Assembly: GCF_014205255.1 (NCBI RefSeq)
Contig: NZ_JACHNE010000001.1
Span: 4,650,001-4,714,000 of the forward strand
DNA from: Streptomyces caelestis
GTDB taxonomy: Bacteria > Actinomycetota > Actinomycetes > Streptomycetales > Streptomycetaceae
DNA length: 64,000 nucleotides
Reading direction: 5' to 3'
Positions 31,931 to 41,532 of the stretch are shown here, piece by piece. The notes beneath the pieces are model-generated. The model did not search any database. It was not told the origin of the DNA and saw only the letters and a list, made by a program, of their open reading frames with translations. Every line of letters begins with the position of its first letter. Within the stretch, counting starts at the first letter, position 1. Both the position numbers and the translations under genes were made by a program.

Positions 31931-33469
31931 TCAGACGGTGGTCTTCACCGACTCCTGGTCTTCGTCGCCGTCCGTGGTCTCACCTGCGTTGCGGGCGCGG
32001 ACGAACTCCAGGAAGGAGCCGAGCTCGCGCTTGACGACCGGGGCGAGCAGGTACAGGCCGATGATGTTGATGACCGCGAGCATGAACAGCACCGCGTCGG
32101 CCATGTCGATGAGGGTCTGCAGCGTCAGCAGCGAACCGGTGATGGCGAACAGGGTGTAGACGACCTTGTACGTCAGCTCGCTGGCCCTGCTGCGGCCGAA
32201 GAGGTGCGTCCACGCCTTGAGGCCGTAGTAACCCCAGGTCAGCACGGTGGAGATGGCGAACAGCAGCACCGCGACGGTGAGGATGTACGGGAACCAGGGC
32301 AGGACCGTCTCGAAGGCGTCGGAGGTGATCGTGACACCGCCGATGGAGTCGGGGTCCTTGCGGGCCTCGGCCCAGCTGGCCGGGTTGGCGATGACGATGG
32401 TCAGCGCGGTCATGGTGCAGATGATGACGGTGTCGATGAACGGCTCCAGCAGGGCGACCAGGCCCTCGCTGGCGGGGTGCTTGGTCTTCACCGCCGAGTG
32501 GGCGATCGGGGCGGAGCCCAGGCCGGCTTCGTTGGAGAAGGCGGCCCGCTTGAAGCCGATGATCAGCGCGCCGAGCACACCGCCGGCGACGCCCTGCGGG
32601 TTGAAGGCGCCCTCGATGATCGTGCCGATGGCGGCCGGGAGCTCGGTGACGTGCACCAGGATGACGACCAGGCAGGCCGCGATGTAGATGCCGGCCATGG
32701 CGGGCACGAGCCTGCTGGTGACGTTGGCGATGGAGCGGATGCCGCCGAGCAGCACGATGCCGACGAGCGCGGCGACGAGGATGCCGAAGAACAGCGCGCC
32801 GGCGGAGGAGCCCATCGGGCCGTCCTCGCCGCCGGTGACGCTGACCAGCTGGGCGTAGGACTGGTTGACCTGGAAGAGGTTGCCGCCGAACAGGCCGAAG
32901 AACAGGATCATGAAGGAGGCGAGGACCGCGAGGACCTTGCCGAGCTTCTTGCCGCCCGCGCCGAAGCGGTCGGCGAGACCCTTGGGCAGGTAGTGCATCG
33001 GCCCGCCGGAGACCGTGCCGTCGGCGTGCACCTCGCGGTACTTCACACCGAGGGTGACCTCGACGAACTTGGTGGCCATGCCGAGCAGGCCGCACAGGAT
33101 CATCCAGAACGTCGCGCCCGGGCCACCGATGGAGACGGCGACGGCCACACCCGCGATGTTTCCGAGGCCGACCGTGCCGGAGACGGCGGCGGTCAGGGCC
33201 TGGAAGTGGTTGACCTCACCGGCCGACCCCTTCTCGTCGTACTTCCCGCGCACCACGTCGACCGCGAGTCTGAACTTGCGGACCTGCACGAACCCGAACC
33301 AGCCGGTGAAGACCAGACCGGCGACGACGAGCCAGGCGACGATGAGGGGAAGTTCAGTTCCGCCGACGGGAACCGCGTAGAAGACGACTTTCCCGAGCCA
33401 CTTGGCTATCGGCTCGAAGAAATCGCTGACGGCTTCGTCGACGTTCTGGGTGACGGAGTCGAGTGACAC
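31931..33469 (-). CDS. Alanine/sodium symporter (AGCS family)
   Basis: 512 residues from the GTG with GAGG eight bases upstream. A GTG 11 codons earlier is less well placed. About eleven membrane helices. Family motifs include FQALTAAVSGTVGLGNIAGV, SIGGPGATFWMILCGLLGMA, GGPMHYLPKG and KRAAFSNEAGLGSAPIAHSA. It imports alanine or glycine with sodium. Single gene. Confidence 0.92.
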   Translation of the reverse strand: MSLDSVTQNVDEAVSDFFEPIAKWLGKVVFYAVPVGGTELPLIVAWLVVAGLVFTGWFGFVQVRKFRLAVDVVRGKYDEKGSAGEVNHFQALTAAVSGTVGLGNIAGVAVAVSIGGPGATFWMILCGLLGMATKFVEVTLGVKYREVHADGTVSGGPMHYLPKGLADRFGAGGKKLGKVLAVLASFMILFFGLFGGNLFQVNQSYAQLVSVTGGEDGPMGSSAGALFFGILVAALVGIVLLGGIRSIANVTSRLVPAMAGIYIAACLVVILVHVTELPAAIGTIIEGAFNPQGVAGGVLGALIIGFKRAAFSNEAGLGSAPIAHSAVKTKHPASEGLVALLEPFIDTVIICTMTALTIVIANPASWAEARKDPDSIGGVTITSDAFETVLPWFPYILTVAVLLFAISTVLTWGYYGLKAWTHLFGRSRASELTYKVVYTLFAITGSLLTLQTLIDMADAVLFMLAVINIIGLYLLAPVVKRELGSFLEFVRARNAGETTDGDEDQESVKTTV

Positions 33470-33927
33470 AGTGGCTACCTCGATGGTGCGAGCCCGGGGC
33501 ACGGGGAAGTGCCGCCGGTTGATGTGCGGTCTCTGAACGAACGCCGTTGTCCGATCGGCGACACTGGGTGGGCTGTCCGTGGATGCGGATCGTGATCACC
33601 CGGGTCGTGCTGCCGGTGCATGCCGACCGCTCCGCGCTGTGGTGTTGAGCGGTGTCACCTGCGGAGTTGCGCAGTTCTACCACAGGCTTTGCCATGTCTT
33701 TAGTGACTCAAGTCACATGACTCGCAGTTACAGTCGAAAGTCCCAGCGAGCGATATCAGACCGTTATGCGGAGTCTGAGATCCGTTCATCGGACACCTAT
33801 CGAGAAAGCGGCCATGCTCACGGCTGCCGCCACGACGTAAGACTTCCGTCATCCGTGCCGGGGTACACGCCGCCCGATGAGCCCGTTGAATAGAGGCGGC
33901 AGGGAGCACTCAGGAATCGAGGCGGGC
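33470..33927. other. Intergenic stretch, promoters likely, no gene seen
   Basis: Lower GC than its surroundings, especially 33660-33830. It should carry the promoters of the divergent symporter and DM13 genes. The frames read do not resemble proteins. Confidence 0.45.
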
Positions 33928-34488
33928 ATGGGGCGTGGACGGAAGACGCTGGGGAGGCCGTTGGCCATCGGGGTGCTGGTGGTGTCGGTCACCGGCGTCG
34001 GCTTGGGGGCGTACTGGTTCCAGCCGTGGAAGCTGTGGCAGGACGAAACCGTGCGGGAGGCCCTGCCCGGCGTGGTGGCCCCGACGGCGCCTGCGGCCGG
34101 AGTGCCCTCCGCGTCGCCCTCCCCGGCTCCGCAGCCCCGGACGCTGGCCGGCGGCGCATTGATCAGCCACGAGCACGCCACCTCGGGCAGCGTGAAGCTC
34201 GTACGGCTTCCCGACGGCTCCCACGTCGTACGGCTGGAGGACCTCGACACCAGCAACGGCCCGGATCTGCGCGTGTGGCTGACCGACGCGCCGGTGAAGG
34301 AGGGGCGGGCCGGCTGGCACGTCTTCGACGACGGCGCGTACGTCAGCCTCGGCAAGCTCAAGGGCAACAAAGGCAGTCAGAACTACGCCGTGCCCGCCGA
34401 CGTCGATCCGTCCCGGTACACAAGCGTGAGCATCTGGTGCGACCGCTTCGACGTGTCCTTCGGCGCCGCCGAGCTGGCGCGCGCCTGA
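33928..34488 (+). CDS. Membrane-anchored DM13-domain protein
   Basis: 186 residues from the ATG giving MGRGRKTLG. One N-terminal helix (LAIGVLVVSVTGVGLGAYWF) is followed by a Pro/Ala/Ser linker and a C-terminal DM13 domain (GSVKLVRLPDGSHVVRLEDL, SNGPDLRVWLTDA, KLKGNKGSQNYAVPADVDPS, VSIWCDRFDVSFGAAEL). The cysteine in IWCDRFDV is the one proposed for redox roles in this domain. It faces the outside of the cell. It is convergent to the PucR gene 19 bases away. Confidence 0.82.
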   Translation: MGRGRKTLGRPLAIGVLVVSVTGVGLGAYWFQPWKLWQDETVREALPGVVAPTAPAAGVPSASPSPAPQPRTLAGGALISHEHATSGSVKLVRLPDGSHVVRLEDLDTSNGPDLRVWLTDAPVKEGRAGWHVFDDGAYVSLGKLKGNKGSQNYAVPADVDPSRYTSVSIWCDRFDVSFGAAELARA

Positions 34489-34507
34489 CCTCGTCCGCGG
34501 GGGCCCG

Positions 34508-35566
34508 TCAGAGGTCCTGTGCGGGCCAGTCCAGCAGCCGCGCGCCGATCACCGCGGTCTGCAGCATGTAACGGTGGGCCGGATCGGCCGGGTTGGCGCC
34601 GGTCAGCTTGTGGATGCGTTCCAGCCGGTAGGTCAGGGCCCGCACGCTGAGGGTGAGACGTCGGGCCGCCTCGGCGGCCACGCAGCCGGAGTCGAAGTAG
34701 GCGGTGAGGGTGTCCAGGAGGGGCTGAGCGCCGCCGCGGGCCGTGGTGAGCGGGCCGAGGGTGGCGAGGACGAGCTCGGCCATGGCCTGCCGGTCGCGGG
34801 TGAGGACGGGGTAGACGAGCAGGTCGGCGGCGCGCAGGACCGGGTCCTCCAGTTCCAGGCGCTCGGCGAGTTCCAGGGCGTTGAGCGCCTCCTCGTAGGA
34901 GTGGACGACCCCGCCGGGGCCGGGCTGGGGGCGGCCGATGGCGACCCGGCCGCCGTCGGTGGCGGCATGGGCCTGCTTCGCGAAGTGGGCGAGGACCTCG
35001 TCCTGGGGGCCGGGGGCGATGCACAGCAGCCGGCCGTCCTTGGTGGTGAGCAGGATGCTGCGGTCGCCGAAGCGGGAGATGAGGGCGCGTTCCACCTGGC
35101 GGGGGACGGGATCGCCCTCCTCGTAGGCGGTCGGGCCCTCGGCGACGGCGACGGCATGGGCGTGCGAGAGACGCAGACCGAAGCGTTCCGCGCGTTCGGC
35201 GAGGCGCCCGAGGTCGCTGCGGCCGTACAGGAGGTCGTCGATGAACTCGCGGCGTGCGGCCTCCTCCTGCCGTACGGCCTGGCGCTGAGCCCGCTCGAAG
35301 CCCTCGGCGAAGGCGTCTGTGACCTGCTGCACGGCGGCCAGGACGCTGTCGGCCGACGCGGGGCCGGCCGGCCAGGCCGCGCGTGCGGCGGTCAGATGGG
35401 CGCTGACCAGGGCCCGCAATCCGTGTCCGGCGTCGGCCGCCTGTTCCCCGAGCGCCCGACGGGAGGTGAGTTCCTCCCGGGTGAGACGCCGGCCGGTGGC
35501 GGCGACCTCGGCCAGGATCCGGGCATAGCCCGCCAGATATTCCTCTGGAATCTCCGACTCCGCCAT
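34508..35566 (-). CDS. PucR-family transcriptional regulator
   Basis: 352 residues from the ATG before AESEIPEEYLAGYARI. A helical N-terminal sensor region is followed by a GGDEF-like central domain (ALISRFGDRSILLTTKDGRL). The C-terminal PucR HTH is TLTAYFDSGCVAAEAARRLT then SVRALTYRLERIHKLTGANP. CdaR/PucR proteins bind metabolites and activate catabolic genes. No clear neighbouring target. Confidence 0.85.
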   Translation of the reverse strand: MAESEIPEEYLAGYARILAEVAATGRRLTREELTSRRALGEQAADAGHGLRALVSAHLTAARAAWPAGPASADSVLAAVQQVTDAFAEGFERAQRQAVRQEEAARREFIDDLLYGRSDLGRLAERAERFGLRLSHAHAVAVAEGPTAYEEGDPVPRQVERALISRFGDRSILLTTKDGRLLCIAPGPQDEVLAHFAKQAHAATDGGRVAIGRPQPGPGGVVHSYEEALNALELAERLELEDPVLRAADLLVYPVLTRDRQAMAELVLATLGPLTTARGGAQPLLDTLTAYFDSGCVAAEAARRLTLSVRALTYRLERIHKLTGANPADPAHRYMLQTAVIGARLLDWPAQDL

Positions 35567-35712
35567 GGTGCCCCCGAGTTCTTGACGCGCCGCTGACGGT
35601 TTGTCAGCGGCCGACCGGCATGCAGACCCTAGACAACACTGCCGGGAACCGGCAATGCGCGGGCCTGTGCACACGATGCAGGATGGTTCGCGGGGAGCAC
35701 TACGGGGGATTT

Positions 35713-35744
35713 CGGTGCCGGACACCGGCAGGTGTCCGGCACCG
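35713..35744 (+). promoter_or_regulatory. 14-bp hairpin upstream of a membrane gene
   Basis: CGGTGCCGGACACC (35713-35726) pairs exactly with 35731-35744 around GGCA. It is 69 bases before the ATG at 35814 and 146 bases after the divergent PucR start, so it is not at a gene end. Candidate operator or leader hairpin. Confidence 0.45.
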
Positions 35745-35813
35745 GAACCCGGAGCGAGCGGTGCGCCGCCGAGCACGGTGGACGGGCAGTGCGGACGGGA
35801 CGGGGGTCTGGGC

Positions 35814-36230
35814 ATGCGGACGTTGCTTTCGGTGGCCACCGGCCCGCCCACGATCCTCCTGACCACCGCCCTCGTCGTGGTGCTGTGCTTCTGGCTCCTC
35901 GTCGCCGCGGGCTTCACCTCGGTCGGGAGTTTCGACGCGGACGCGAACCTCCGTGCCTGGGGCATGGACGGCGTACCTGTTGCGGTAGCCGTCTCCACGC
36001 TGACGGCCGTGGCCTGGTTCCTGAGTGTCGGAGGCGTCCTCCTGCTGGCCGCGTGCGCGCCGCCGTGTCCCGCCACCGGGCTGCTGCGCATGGTCCTGCC
36101 CGTCGCGGTCCTGCCCGTCGCATGGCGACTGACCTGCCTGTTGGTACGTCCCCTGCACCGGCTCTTCCCCGACGAACCCGCCCCGCCCGAACGTGGTGAG
36201 GCCCGGGACCACGTGGACCAGGCCGCCTGA
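35814..36230 (+). CDS. Membrane protein, likely lacking its C-terminal domain
   Basis: 138 residues from the ATG giving MRTLLSVATGPPTILL. Three to four helices (LTTALVVVLCFWLLVAAGFT, VAVAVSTLTAVAWFLSVGGV, LPVAVLPVAWRLTCLLV) are followed by RPLHRLFPDEPAPPERGEAR and then a stop. In YqiJ/NfeD-like Streptomyces proteins the DEPAP segment leads into an OB-fold domain, which is absent here. The DNA beyond is decayed. Truncation is inferred from memory of the family, not measured. Confidence 0.55.
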   Translation: MRTLLSVATGPPTILLTTALVVVLCFWLLVAAGFTSVGSFDADANLRAWGMDGVPVAVAVSTLTAVAWFLSVGGVLLLAACAPPCPATGLLRMVLPVAVLPVAWRLTCLLVRPLHRLFPDEPAPPERGEARDHVDQAA

Positions 36231-37156
36231 GCGGTGCCCCGCGGACTCGCCGCCGGCCCACGCGTCCAACCCGTCATGAACGACGTCGAACTGGCCGCGC
36301 TGGCGGCTCGGCACGCCGCACGGCCGATGCCGGACGGTGGCGGAGACTGAGATGGGAGGAATCCATCCGCCGCGGGCTTCCGGGCGCGCGCCGGACGCGG
36401 CGGTCGCCCGACGGCGGGCACGCCTGGCAGCGAGCGCTCTGGGCGCGGCGATGGCCCTGCGTCTCGTACTCGGTGCCATCACTCAGGGAAGCCCACTGGT
36501 CACGGCACCAGAACTGGTGGTCGGCCCGACCGCCCTGGTGCTTCTGCCCAGAACGGGTTGTCCGCTCCTATGGGCACGCTGTCGGCACGGCGCCGGCTCA
36601 GGGGTGCGGGAGCCGCGCTCGGTGGCTGACGGACGTCCGAGCCTTGGCAGCGGAAGCTGGTCGGAAGGGCACCGCTGCGGGAGCATACGGCGGAGTTTCA
36701 GCATCTCCTTGGGCCGACCGGAGCCGTGGGCGCCGCCTCCGGCCCCCGGTTGACACAACGTCCGAACATCGTGCCCGCAACGGACAGATCACGCGTGGGC
36801 TCCGTGCGGGGCGTCGGAGACTCTCGATGGACCGCAACAGTCGCACCATCCACGCCGCCGGTGCACGCCCGCTCGCGCATCATGCCCGGGCAAGGTCAAG
36901 CCGGTGATTGCCGAGGTCGCCCATCAGGTCGCCTTCGGTGATCGGCACGCCTCCGCCACCACCAGGGCGGCGGAGGCCGGACAGCACCCCCTCCCGCTTC
37001 GAGCCGACCATCCGGCACTTCGCGGCCGAGACCGGGGCGGGCAGCCGTCAGGCCCTGGTCCGAGATGCGCGACGAGCCTGGTGGAACTCGGCCCGGTGAC
37101 GCTTGGTATGTCCGCTCCCGATTGTGCGTCGTTCCCAAAACCAGTAGAGGAAAAGC
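36231..37156. other. Decayed region with gene scraps and an att-flank repeat
   Basis: No intact gene. Visible scraps include a short frame at 36276-36350 and a hydrophobic piece (AASALGAAMALRLVLGAITQ) near 36430-36490. An AraC-HTH-like fragment (IAEVAHQVAFGDRHA) lies at about 36904-36950, and a short C-terminal-looking piece (PTIRHFAAETGAGSRQALVR) near 37005-37099. At 36555-36590 a 36-base sequence matches the conserved flank of the three tRNA-Gly half-sites at 48.9, 57.9 and 60.4 kb. Confidence 0.5.
36555..36590. repeat. Isolated copy of the att-flank repeat
   Basis: TTGTCCGCTCCTATGGGCAC and following bases match, with few differences, sequences at 48887-48922, 57911-57947 and 60371-60405. 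Those three lie about 130 bases beyond a tRNA-Gly 3' half. Here the tRNA half is missing, so this is a more eroded scar. Confidence 0.6.
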
Positions 37157-37510
37157 ATGTCGCTCCTGAAGACCATCGACACCCATCCCTCCTTCGCACC
37201 CCGCGAGTCCGGCCCGCTGCCGGAACGCCTGATTTCCGGCGACCCGACTTACAGGACCTGGGCCCAGGACGTCGCCCGCGGGGAAACGATCAATACGGGT
37301 GTCTGGGAAGCCACGCCCGGCGAGACGCGCTCGGTCAAGGGCGAGACCTTCGAGTTCTGCCACATCCTTTCCGGCGTCATCGAAATCACGCCGGAAGGTG
37401 GCGGACCGGTGGTCTACAAGGCAGGCGACAGCTTTGTCATGAAGCCGGGCTTCGTCGGTGTCTGGAAGACCATCGAAACCGTGCGCAAGATCTACCTGAC
37501 CGTGTCGTGA
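37157..37510 (+). CDS. Cupin-domain protein, 117 aa
   Basis: Single cupin barrel: GVWEATPGETRSVKGETFEF, CHILSGVIEITPEGGG and KAGDSFVMKPGFVGVWKTIE. This is the EutQ/DUF861-like type, often binding a metal or small molecule. GAGG precedes the ATG. Third-codon positions are less uniformly G/C than in neighbours and the sequence recalls proteobacterial homologues, so transfer is possible. It stands alone in a decayed region. Confidence 0.75.
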   Translation: MSLLKTIDTHPSFAPRESGPLPERLISGDPTYRTWAQDVARGETINTGVWEATPGETRSVKGETFEFCHILSGVIEITPEGGGPVVYKAGDSFVMKPGFVGVWKTIETVRKIYLTVS

Positions 37511-38045
37511 CGCCGATGCCGCAGGACCCCATCGTTGAGACCTCTCGCTAGGGCAACCTGCCCAGAAGGCCTGGTCGCCCGTTGGTCGGCGCCGCGCCCT
37601 CGCGCACCCTCGGCGCCCTGCCGGCACCCCCACGCCTGCTGCGGCAGTACGGCACCTGGGCACCGTCCTCCAGGCAGCACCGAGCGCCCGCGACCCCCGG
37701 CTCAACGAGCGCGAAGTACCGAACGCCCCGTCATCGAGGCTGACGCTGTGGGCGATCCGCCACCAGGCGGCGCTCGACGAGGACGGTCTCTTGGGCCGGT
37801 GTACGCGCATTTGGGCTGGTGCCCGAGGGCCGGGCGAGGGCACTGGAGACGGTGCGGGGTCTGCTCCGGGAGGCGGCCACTCGGCAGGGACGACGCCTCG
37901 ACGGTCAGCCCGGCCCGCTTCACCACGTCACGCGCTCACTCTCGCAAATCGTTACCGCAGCGTAACTTACTCCGGCGCTATCGACTTTAACTAACGGTGC
38001 TAGTTTTTCGCGCACCCTGCAACGAAGCAGCGCGAGGAGTGCACC
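37511..38045. other. Intergenic stretch before the lipase
   Basis: 535 bases without a convincing gene. Frames give scraps such as RLTLWAIRHQAALDEDGLLG that may be relics. The last 100 bases are A/T-rich with a GTTAC/GTAAC dyad (37951-37966) and AACTA/TAGTT (37989-38005), probably the lipase promoter and an operator. Confidence 0.4.
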
Positions 38046-39407
38046 GTGAGCCGCTACAGAAGCCGTCCGCGTTCCACGTTCAACCGCCTGACCGCCACCG
38101 TGATCGCCACTGTGGCCTGCGTCTGTGTCACCGCGACCCCGGCCGACGCCGCCACGGGGACCGACACCGAACCCGTCGTGTCCCGGGGAGTCGCCATCCC
38201 GGCCTTCTACACCCCGCCCGCCCAACTGCCCGCCGCCAACGGCACCCTGATCCGGCAGGAGCCCCTCCCCCTGGGGCTCTCGCTGCCCGGCCTCGACGGC
38301 CGCCCCCTGCCGGGCACGGCCACCCGCCTGATGTACAAGTCCACCGACTCCAGCGGCCGCCCCGTCGCGGTGACCGGCGCCTACATCGAGCCGTCGGCGC
38401 AGTGGGAGGGCGACGGGCCCCGCCCCCTGGTGGCGGTGGCCTCGGGCACCATGGGCCAGGGCGACCAGTGCGCGCCCTCGTTCGCCCTGCAACACCCGCT
38501 CACCGTCAGCGGGGAGACCCTGTCCGTCGCGTACGAGAACCTGGCGATCTACCGTCTCCTCGCCACCGGAGCGGCCGTCGTCGTCACCGACTACGTCGGC
38601 CTGGGCGCCACCGACCGTCTGCACACCTACGTCAACCGCCTGGACGAGGGGCACGCGGTGCTGGACGCCGTCCGCGCTGCACGCGCTCTCCCCGGCACGT
38701 CCCTCGCCTCCGGCTCCCGCGTCGGCCTGTACGGCTACAGCGAGGGCGGCGGCGCCAGCGCGTCGGCGGCCGAACTCCAGCCCACCTACGCTCCCGACGT
38801 CAAGCTGGCCGGCACCTACTCGGGCGCGCCGCCCGCCAACCTGACCGCCGTCATGAAGGGCATCGACGGGAGCGCCCTGGTCGGCGCCCTGGGCTGGGCG
38901 ATCAACGGCTTCGCCCAGACCGACCCCGACCTGCGCGGCGTCATCGAGACCAACCTCAACGACGCCGGGCGCGAGGCCCTCGCCGACACCTCGACCATGT
39001 GCGTCGGCGACTCGATCCTCCGCTACGGCTTCACCCGGAGCACGGCGTGGACGACCAGCGGCAAGCCCATCGCCGACATCATCGCCGCCGAACCCCGCGC
39101 CCAGGCCGTCCTCGACGACCAGCGCATCGGGACGCTCAAGCCGACCGGTCCGGTCCGTGTGGCCACCGGCGTCCAGGACGACATCGTTCCGCACGGCCAG
39201 GCCCGCCAGCTGGCCGTGGACTGGTGCCGCAAGGGCGGCAACGTCACCTACGAGGCCGTCGACCTGCCCAACCTCGGTGACAGGATCCTCACCAACCACC
39301 TCGCCCCCCTCTTCACCGACCAGGGAGAGGCGATCTCCTGGCTCACCGACCGTCTGGAGGGTGAGCCGGCCGTGTCCAACTGCTGGACGATGCCGGCCTG
39401 GAGGTGA
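38046..39407 (+). CDS. Secreted lipase (LIP family alpha/beta hydrolase)
   Basis: 453 residues from a GTG with GAGGAG upstream. A signal peptide (TATVIATVACVCVTATPADA) is followed by an alpha/beta hydrolase with nucleophile elbow GLYGYSEGGGAS, an acid region at GVQDDIVPHG and a histidine near LTNHLAPL. Such fungal-type secretory lipases degrade lipids or esters outside the cell. The last seven residues (WTMPAWR) come from DNA that, in another frame, encodes an ABC ATPase. The original end was probably SNC, and a deletion has fused the genes. Confidence 0.85.
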   Translation: MSRYRSRPRSTFNRLTATVIATVACVCVTATPADAATGTDTEPVVSRGVAIPAFYTPPAQLPAANGTLIRQEPLPLGLSLPGLDGRPLPGTATRLMYKSTDSSGRPVAVTGAYIEPSAQWEGDGPRPLVAVASGTMGQGDQCAPSFALQHPLTVSGETLSVAYENLAIYRLLATGAAVVVTDYVGLGATDRLHTYVNRLDEGHAVLDAVRAARALPGTSLASGSRVGLYGYSEGGGASASAAELQPTYAPDVKLAGTYSGAPPANLTAVMKGIDGSALVGALGWAINGFAQTDPDLRGVIETNLNDAGREALADTSTMCVGDSILRYGFTRSTAWTTSGKPIADIIAAEPRAQAVLDDQRIGTLKPTGPVRVATGVQDDIVPHGQARQLAVDWCRKGGNVTYEAVDLPNLGDRILTNHLAPLFTDQGEAISWLTDRLEGEPAVSNCWTMPAWR

Positions 39408-39598
39408 TCCGCCTGCTGGTGGAGGTCAGCCGCCGTCAGGGCGCCGCCCTGGTCGTCACCCACGACGCGAACGTGGCCCGCTGGTGCGACCGCACGGTGC
39501 AGGTCCGCGACGGCCGGCTGGCCGGAGCCCAGGCCGAGACGGACGCCGGGGCCGAGACGGAGACCGGCGCCGAGGCGAAGGCGGGGTACCGGCGATGA
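39378..39598 (+). pseudogene. C-terminal relic of an ABC transporter ATPase
   Basis: Only the end of a MacB/LolD-type nucleotide-binding domain remains: LLDDAGLEVIRLLVEVSRRQ, GAALVVTHDANVARWCDRT (H-loop), VQVRDGRL, then an Ala/Glu/Thr-rich tail. Walker A, signature and Walker B are missing. It begins inside the last codons of the lipase in a different frame, marking a deletion breakpoint near 39378. Its stop overlaps the permease ATG. Confidence 0.8.
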
Positions 39599-40851
39599 GG
39601 GCACTGGACCGCACCACCTGGGCGCTGACCTGGCGGCTCACCCGGGCCGGCGGCCGCACCGGCCTGCTCGCCACCGGGCTCGCGGTCGCGGCGGCGGCCG
39701 TGTCCACCACACTGCTGCTGCTGTGCGCCGCGATGAACCTGGGCTTCCAGCACCGCTCGGACCGCACCGACTGGCGAAACCCGGTGGAGTCCTCCCGTCC
39801 GGTGGCCGTCGAGGCGGTCGGCACGACGTTCACCCGGGGAGTGCCTGTCACCGTCGTGGACGTCGCCCGGCTGCCCGGACGCACCGCTCCCGCCCCGCCC
39901 GGCCTCGACCGCTTCCCCGCCCCGGGCGAACTGTGGGTCTCCCCGGCGCTCGGGGCGCTGCTCGACCGGCTGCCCGCCGACCGCCACCCCATCCCCGGCA
40001 CGCCCACCGGAACGCTGGGCCGCGCGGCACTGGCCCACCCCGGCGAACTCGTCGCGGTGGTCGGACACCGCCCCACTGACCCGGCGGTCACCGCCGAGCG
40101 CGCGCCCGATCCGCGCCGGGTCGGCGACATCGCCACCCCCACCCGCGTCGCGTCCTTCACCGGCGCGCCGCTGACAGACGGCATGGGCAAGGCGTACGAG
40201 TCCGTGGCCCGGGTCGCCACCGTCCTCGTCATCGTTCCGCTGCTGGTGCTGGCGGCCTCCGCCGCGCGGCTGTCGGTCTCCCGACGCGACCAGCGGCTCG
40301 CCGCGCTACGCCTGATGGGCGCCACGCCGGGCCGTATCGCCGGGCTGACGGCCGCCGAAGCGCTGCTGACCGGAACGGCCGGGGCGCTGCTCGGCGCCGT
40401 GGGATACGCCGTGCTGCTGCCGGTGGCGGCGAGCCTGCCGCTCGCGGGTGGCGCCTGGTACACGGCCGACCTGTGGATCGGCGCGGCGCCGCTGCTGGCG
40501 GTGACGGCCGGAGTGATCGCGCTGGTCGTCATCAGCGCGCTCGCCGGGCTCCGTCAGGTGGTCGTCGGCCCGCTGGGCGTGGCACGCCGGTCGCGCAGCC
40601 GGGGAGCGAGCGCCGTGCGGGTGGTGGTCTTCGTGGCCGTCGTCGCCGGATACGGCTTGATCACCAAGAAGTACGGCAGCGAGGACTCCCTCGCGGTGTA
40701 CGCGTTCGCCGCGGTCTTCCTGGCGTTCGCCGTGATCGGGCCCTGGGTGGTCCGGCTGCTCGGCAGGATCGTCACCGTCCTGGCCGTCCGCGTCGTCGAT
40801 CCATGCTGCCAGCGCCTCCAAGAAACTCGCGAGGTCCGCGTTCTCCCATGA
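39595..40851 (+). pseudogene. FtsX-like ABC permease, C-terminally truncated
   Basis: The first roughly 400 residues are a normal FtsX/MacB-type permease: an N-terminal helix, an extracytoplasmic domain, then VLVIVPLLVLAASAARLSVS, RLAALRLMGATPGRIAGLTA and further helices. The family is usually about 800 residues with a second helix bundle. After IVTVLA (about 40785) the frame enters the antisense of another gene and stops at 40851. Both partner halves of this ABC exporter are thus deleted. Confidence 0.8.
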
Positions 40852-40962
40852 GTGGCCCTCCTCGGTGTGGCTCCGGTGGAGGGCACGGACGAAGGCAGCC
40901 AGGTCTTCTCTTCTGTCGACGTGCTCAGGAGAAGTGGTGATGAGCGGCACCCTACTTGGCAT
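40788..40962 (-). pseudogene. N-terminal fragment of a DUF7660-like gene
   Basis: The minus strand from ATG 40962 reads PLITTSPEHVDRREDLAAFV, RALHRSHTEEGHSWENADLA and SFLEALAAWIDDADG. It then runs into the truncated ABC permease at about 40788. The ED-AFV/WEN/FLEAL-AW pattern recalls DUF7660 proteins, normally about 90 residues. The gene has lost its last third at the same breakpoint that truncates the permease. Confidence 0.55.
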
Positions 40963-41014
40963 GTCCGCGGTAGGGCCGAGCCTGGGCGTTGATGTCAGCG
41001 TTGGATGTCAGCGG

Positions 41015-41192
41015 AACATTCCGGCACGGGGCAGACCTCCAGAGGCTCGTCCGGCCGGTCGACCCAGCACCACCAGACATGCCGACTGGTGCACCTCCAT
41101 AGCGTCCGGCAGGTCCGTCGGCCATCTTCCTCCCGCTGAGTAGGACGAAGCCGCCGGACCTCATCGGCTGGCTGCACTCGGGACAGGCCGGG
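41015..41192 (-). pseudogene. Zinc-ribbon-like relic cut by the IS end
   Basis: Minus-strand frames show PACPECSQPMRSGGFVLLSG and, in another frame, WWCWVDRPDEPLEVCPVPEC, which together look like a small Cys-rich protein with paired CPxC motifs. The switch of frame around 41110 and the abutting IS terminal repeat at 41193 suggest a frameshifted, interrupted gene. Family not recognised. Confidence 0.4.
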
Positions 41193-41217
41193 GTGGTTTC
41201 GTAGGTGGGAACGGACA
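41193..41217. repeat. IS21 element left inverted repeat
   Basis: Pairs with 43538-43562 with two mismatches. Both copies share GTGGGAACGGACA in inverted orientation. Confidence 0.75.
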
Positions 41218-41532
41218 ACATTCGTCGGCGGTTTCCGGAAGCACTTAGCGATCACTCGGGTCGGAAATGTCGACGAGAAGTGACAACACCGGAGGCCGCA
41301 ACTGATCCATGCCGTGCGCCTGGGTGAGTTTGATCCAGACGATCGTGGTCCGATGCGGGTATCCGCTGGACGCGTTAGTCGGGGAGGTGTCTGGGGGCGG
41401 TGATGCGGGATCGCGATCGACGGCCTCAACTCGCTCCCCCGCCCGGCTTAGCGTGTTCAGCGCACGCGCACTCGGTCGTGGCACGGATAGCGGTGAACGC
41501 AGTCTCTGGCTGGTTTTTGAGGCTCGGACGGG

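Noticed and set aside
33579..33893. Short plus-strand ORF in the symporter leader
   Set aside because: Composition is not protein-like, no ribosome-binding site, and it overlaps the likely promoter region.
37920..39299. 459-codon minus-strand frame opposite the lipase
   Set aside because: Low-complexity Gly/Val/Arg composition; the plus-strand lipase with signal peptide and nucleophile motif explains the DNA.
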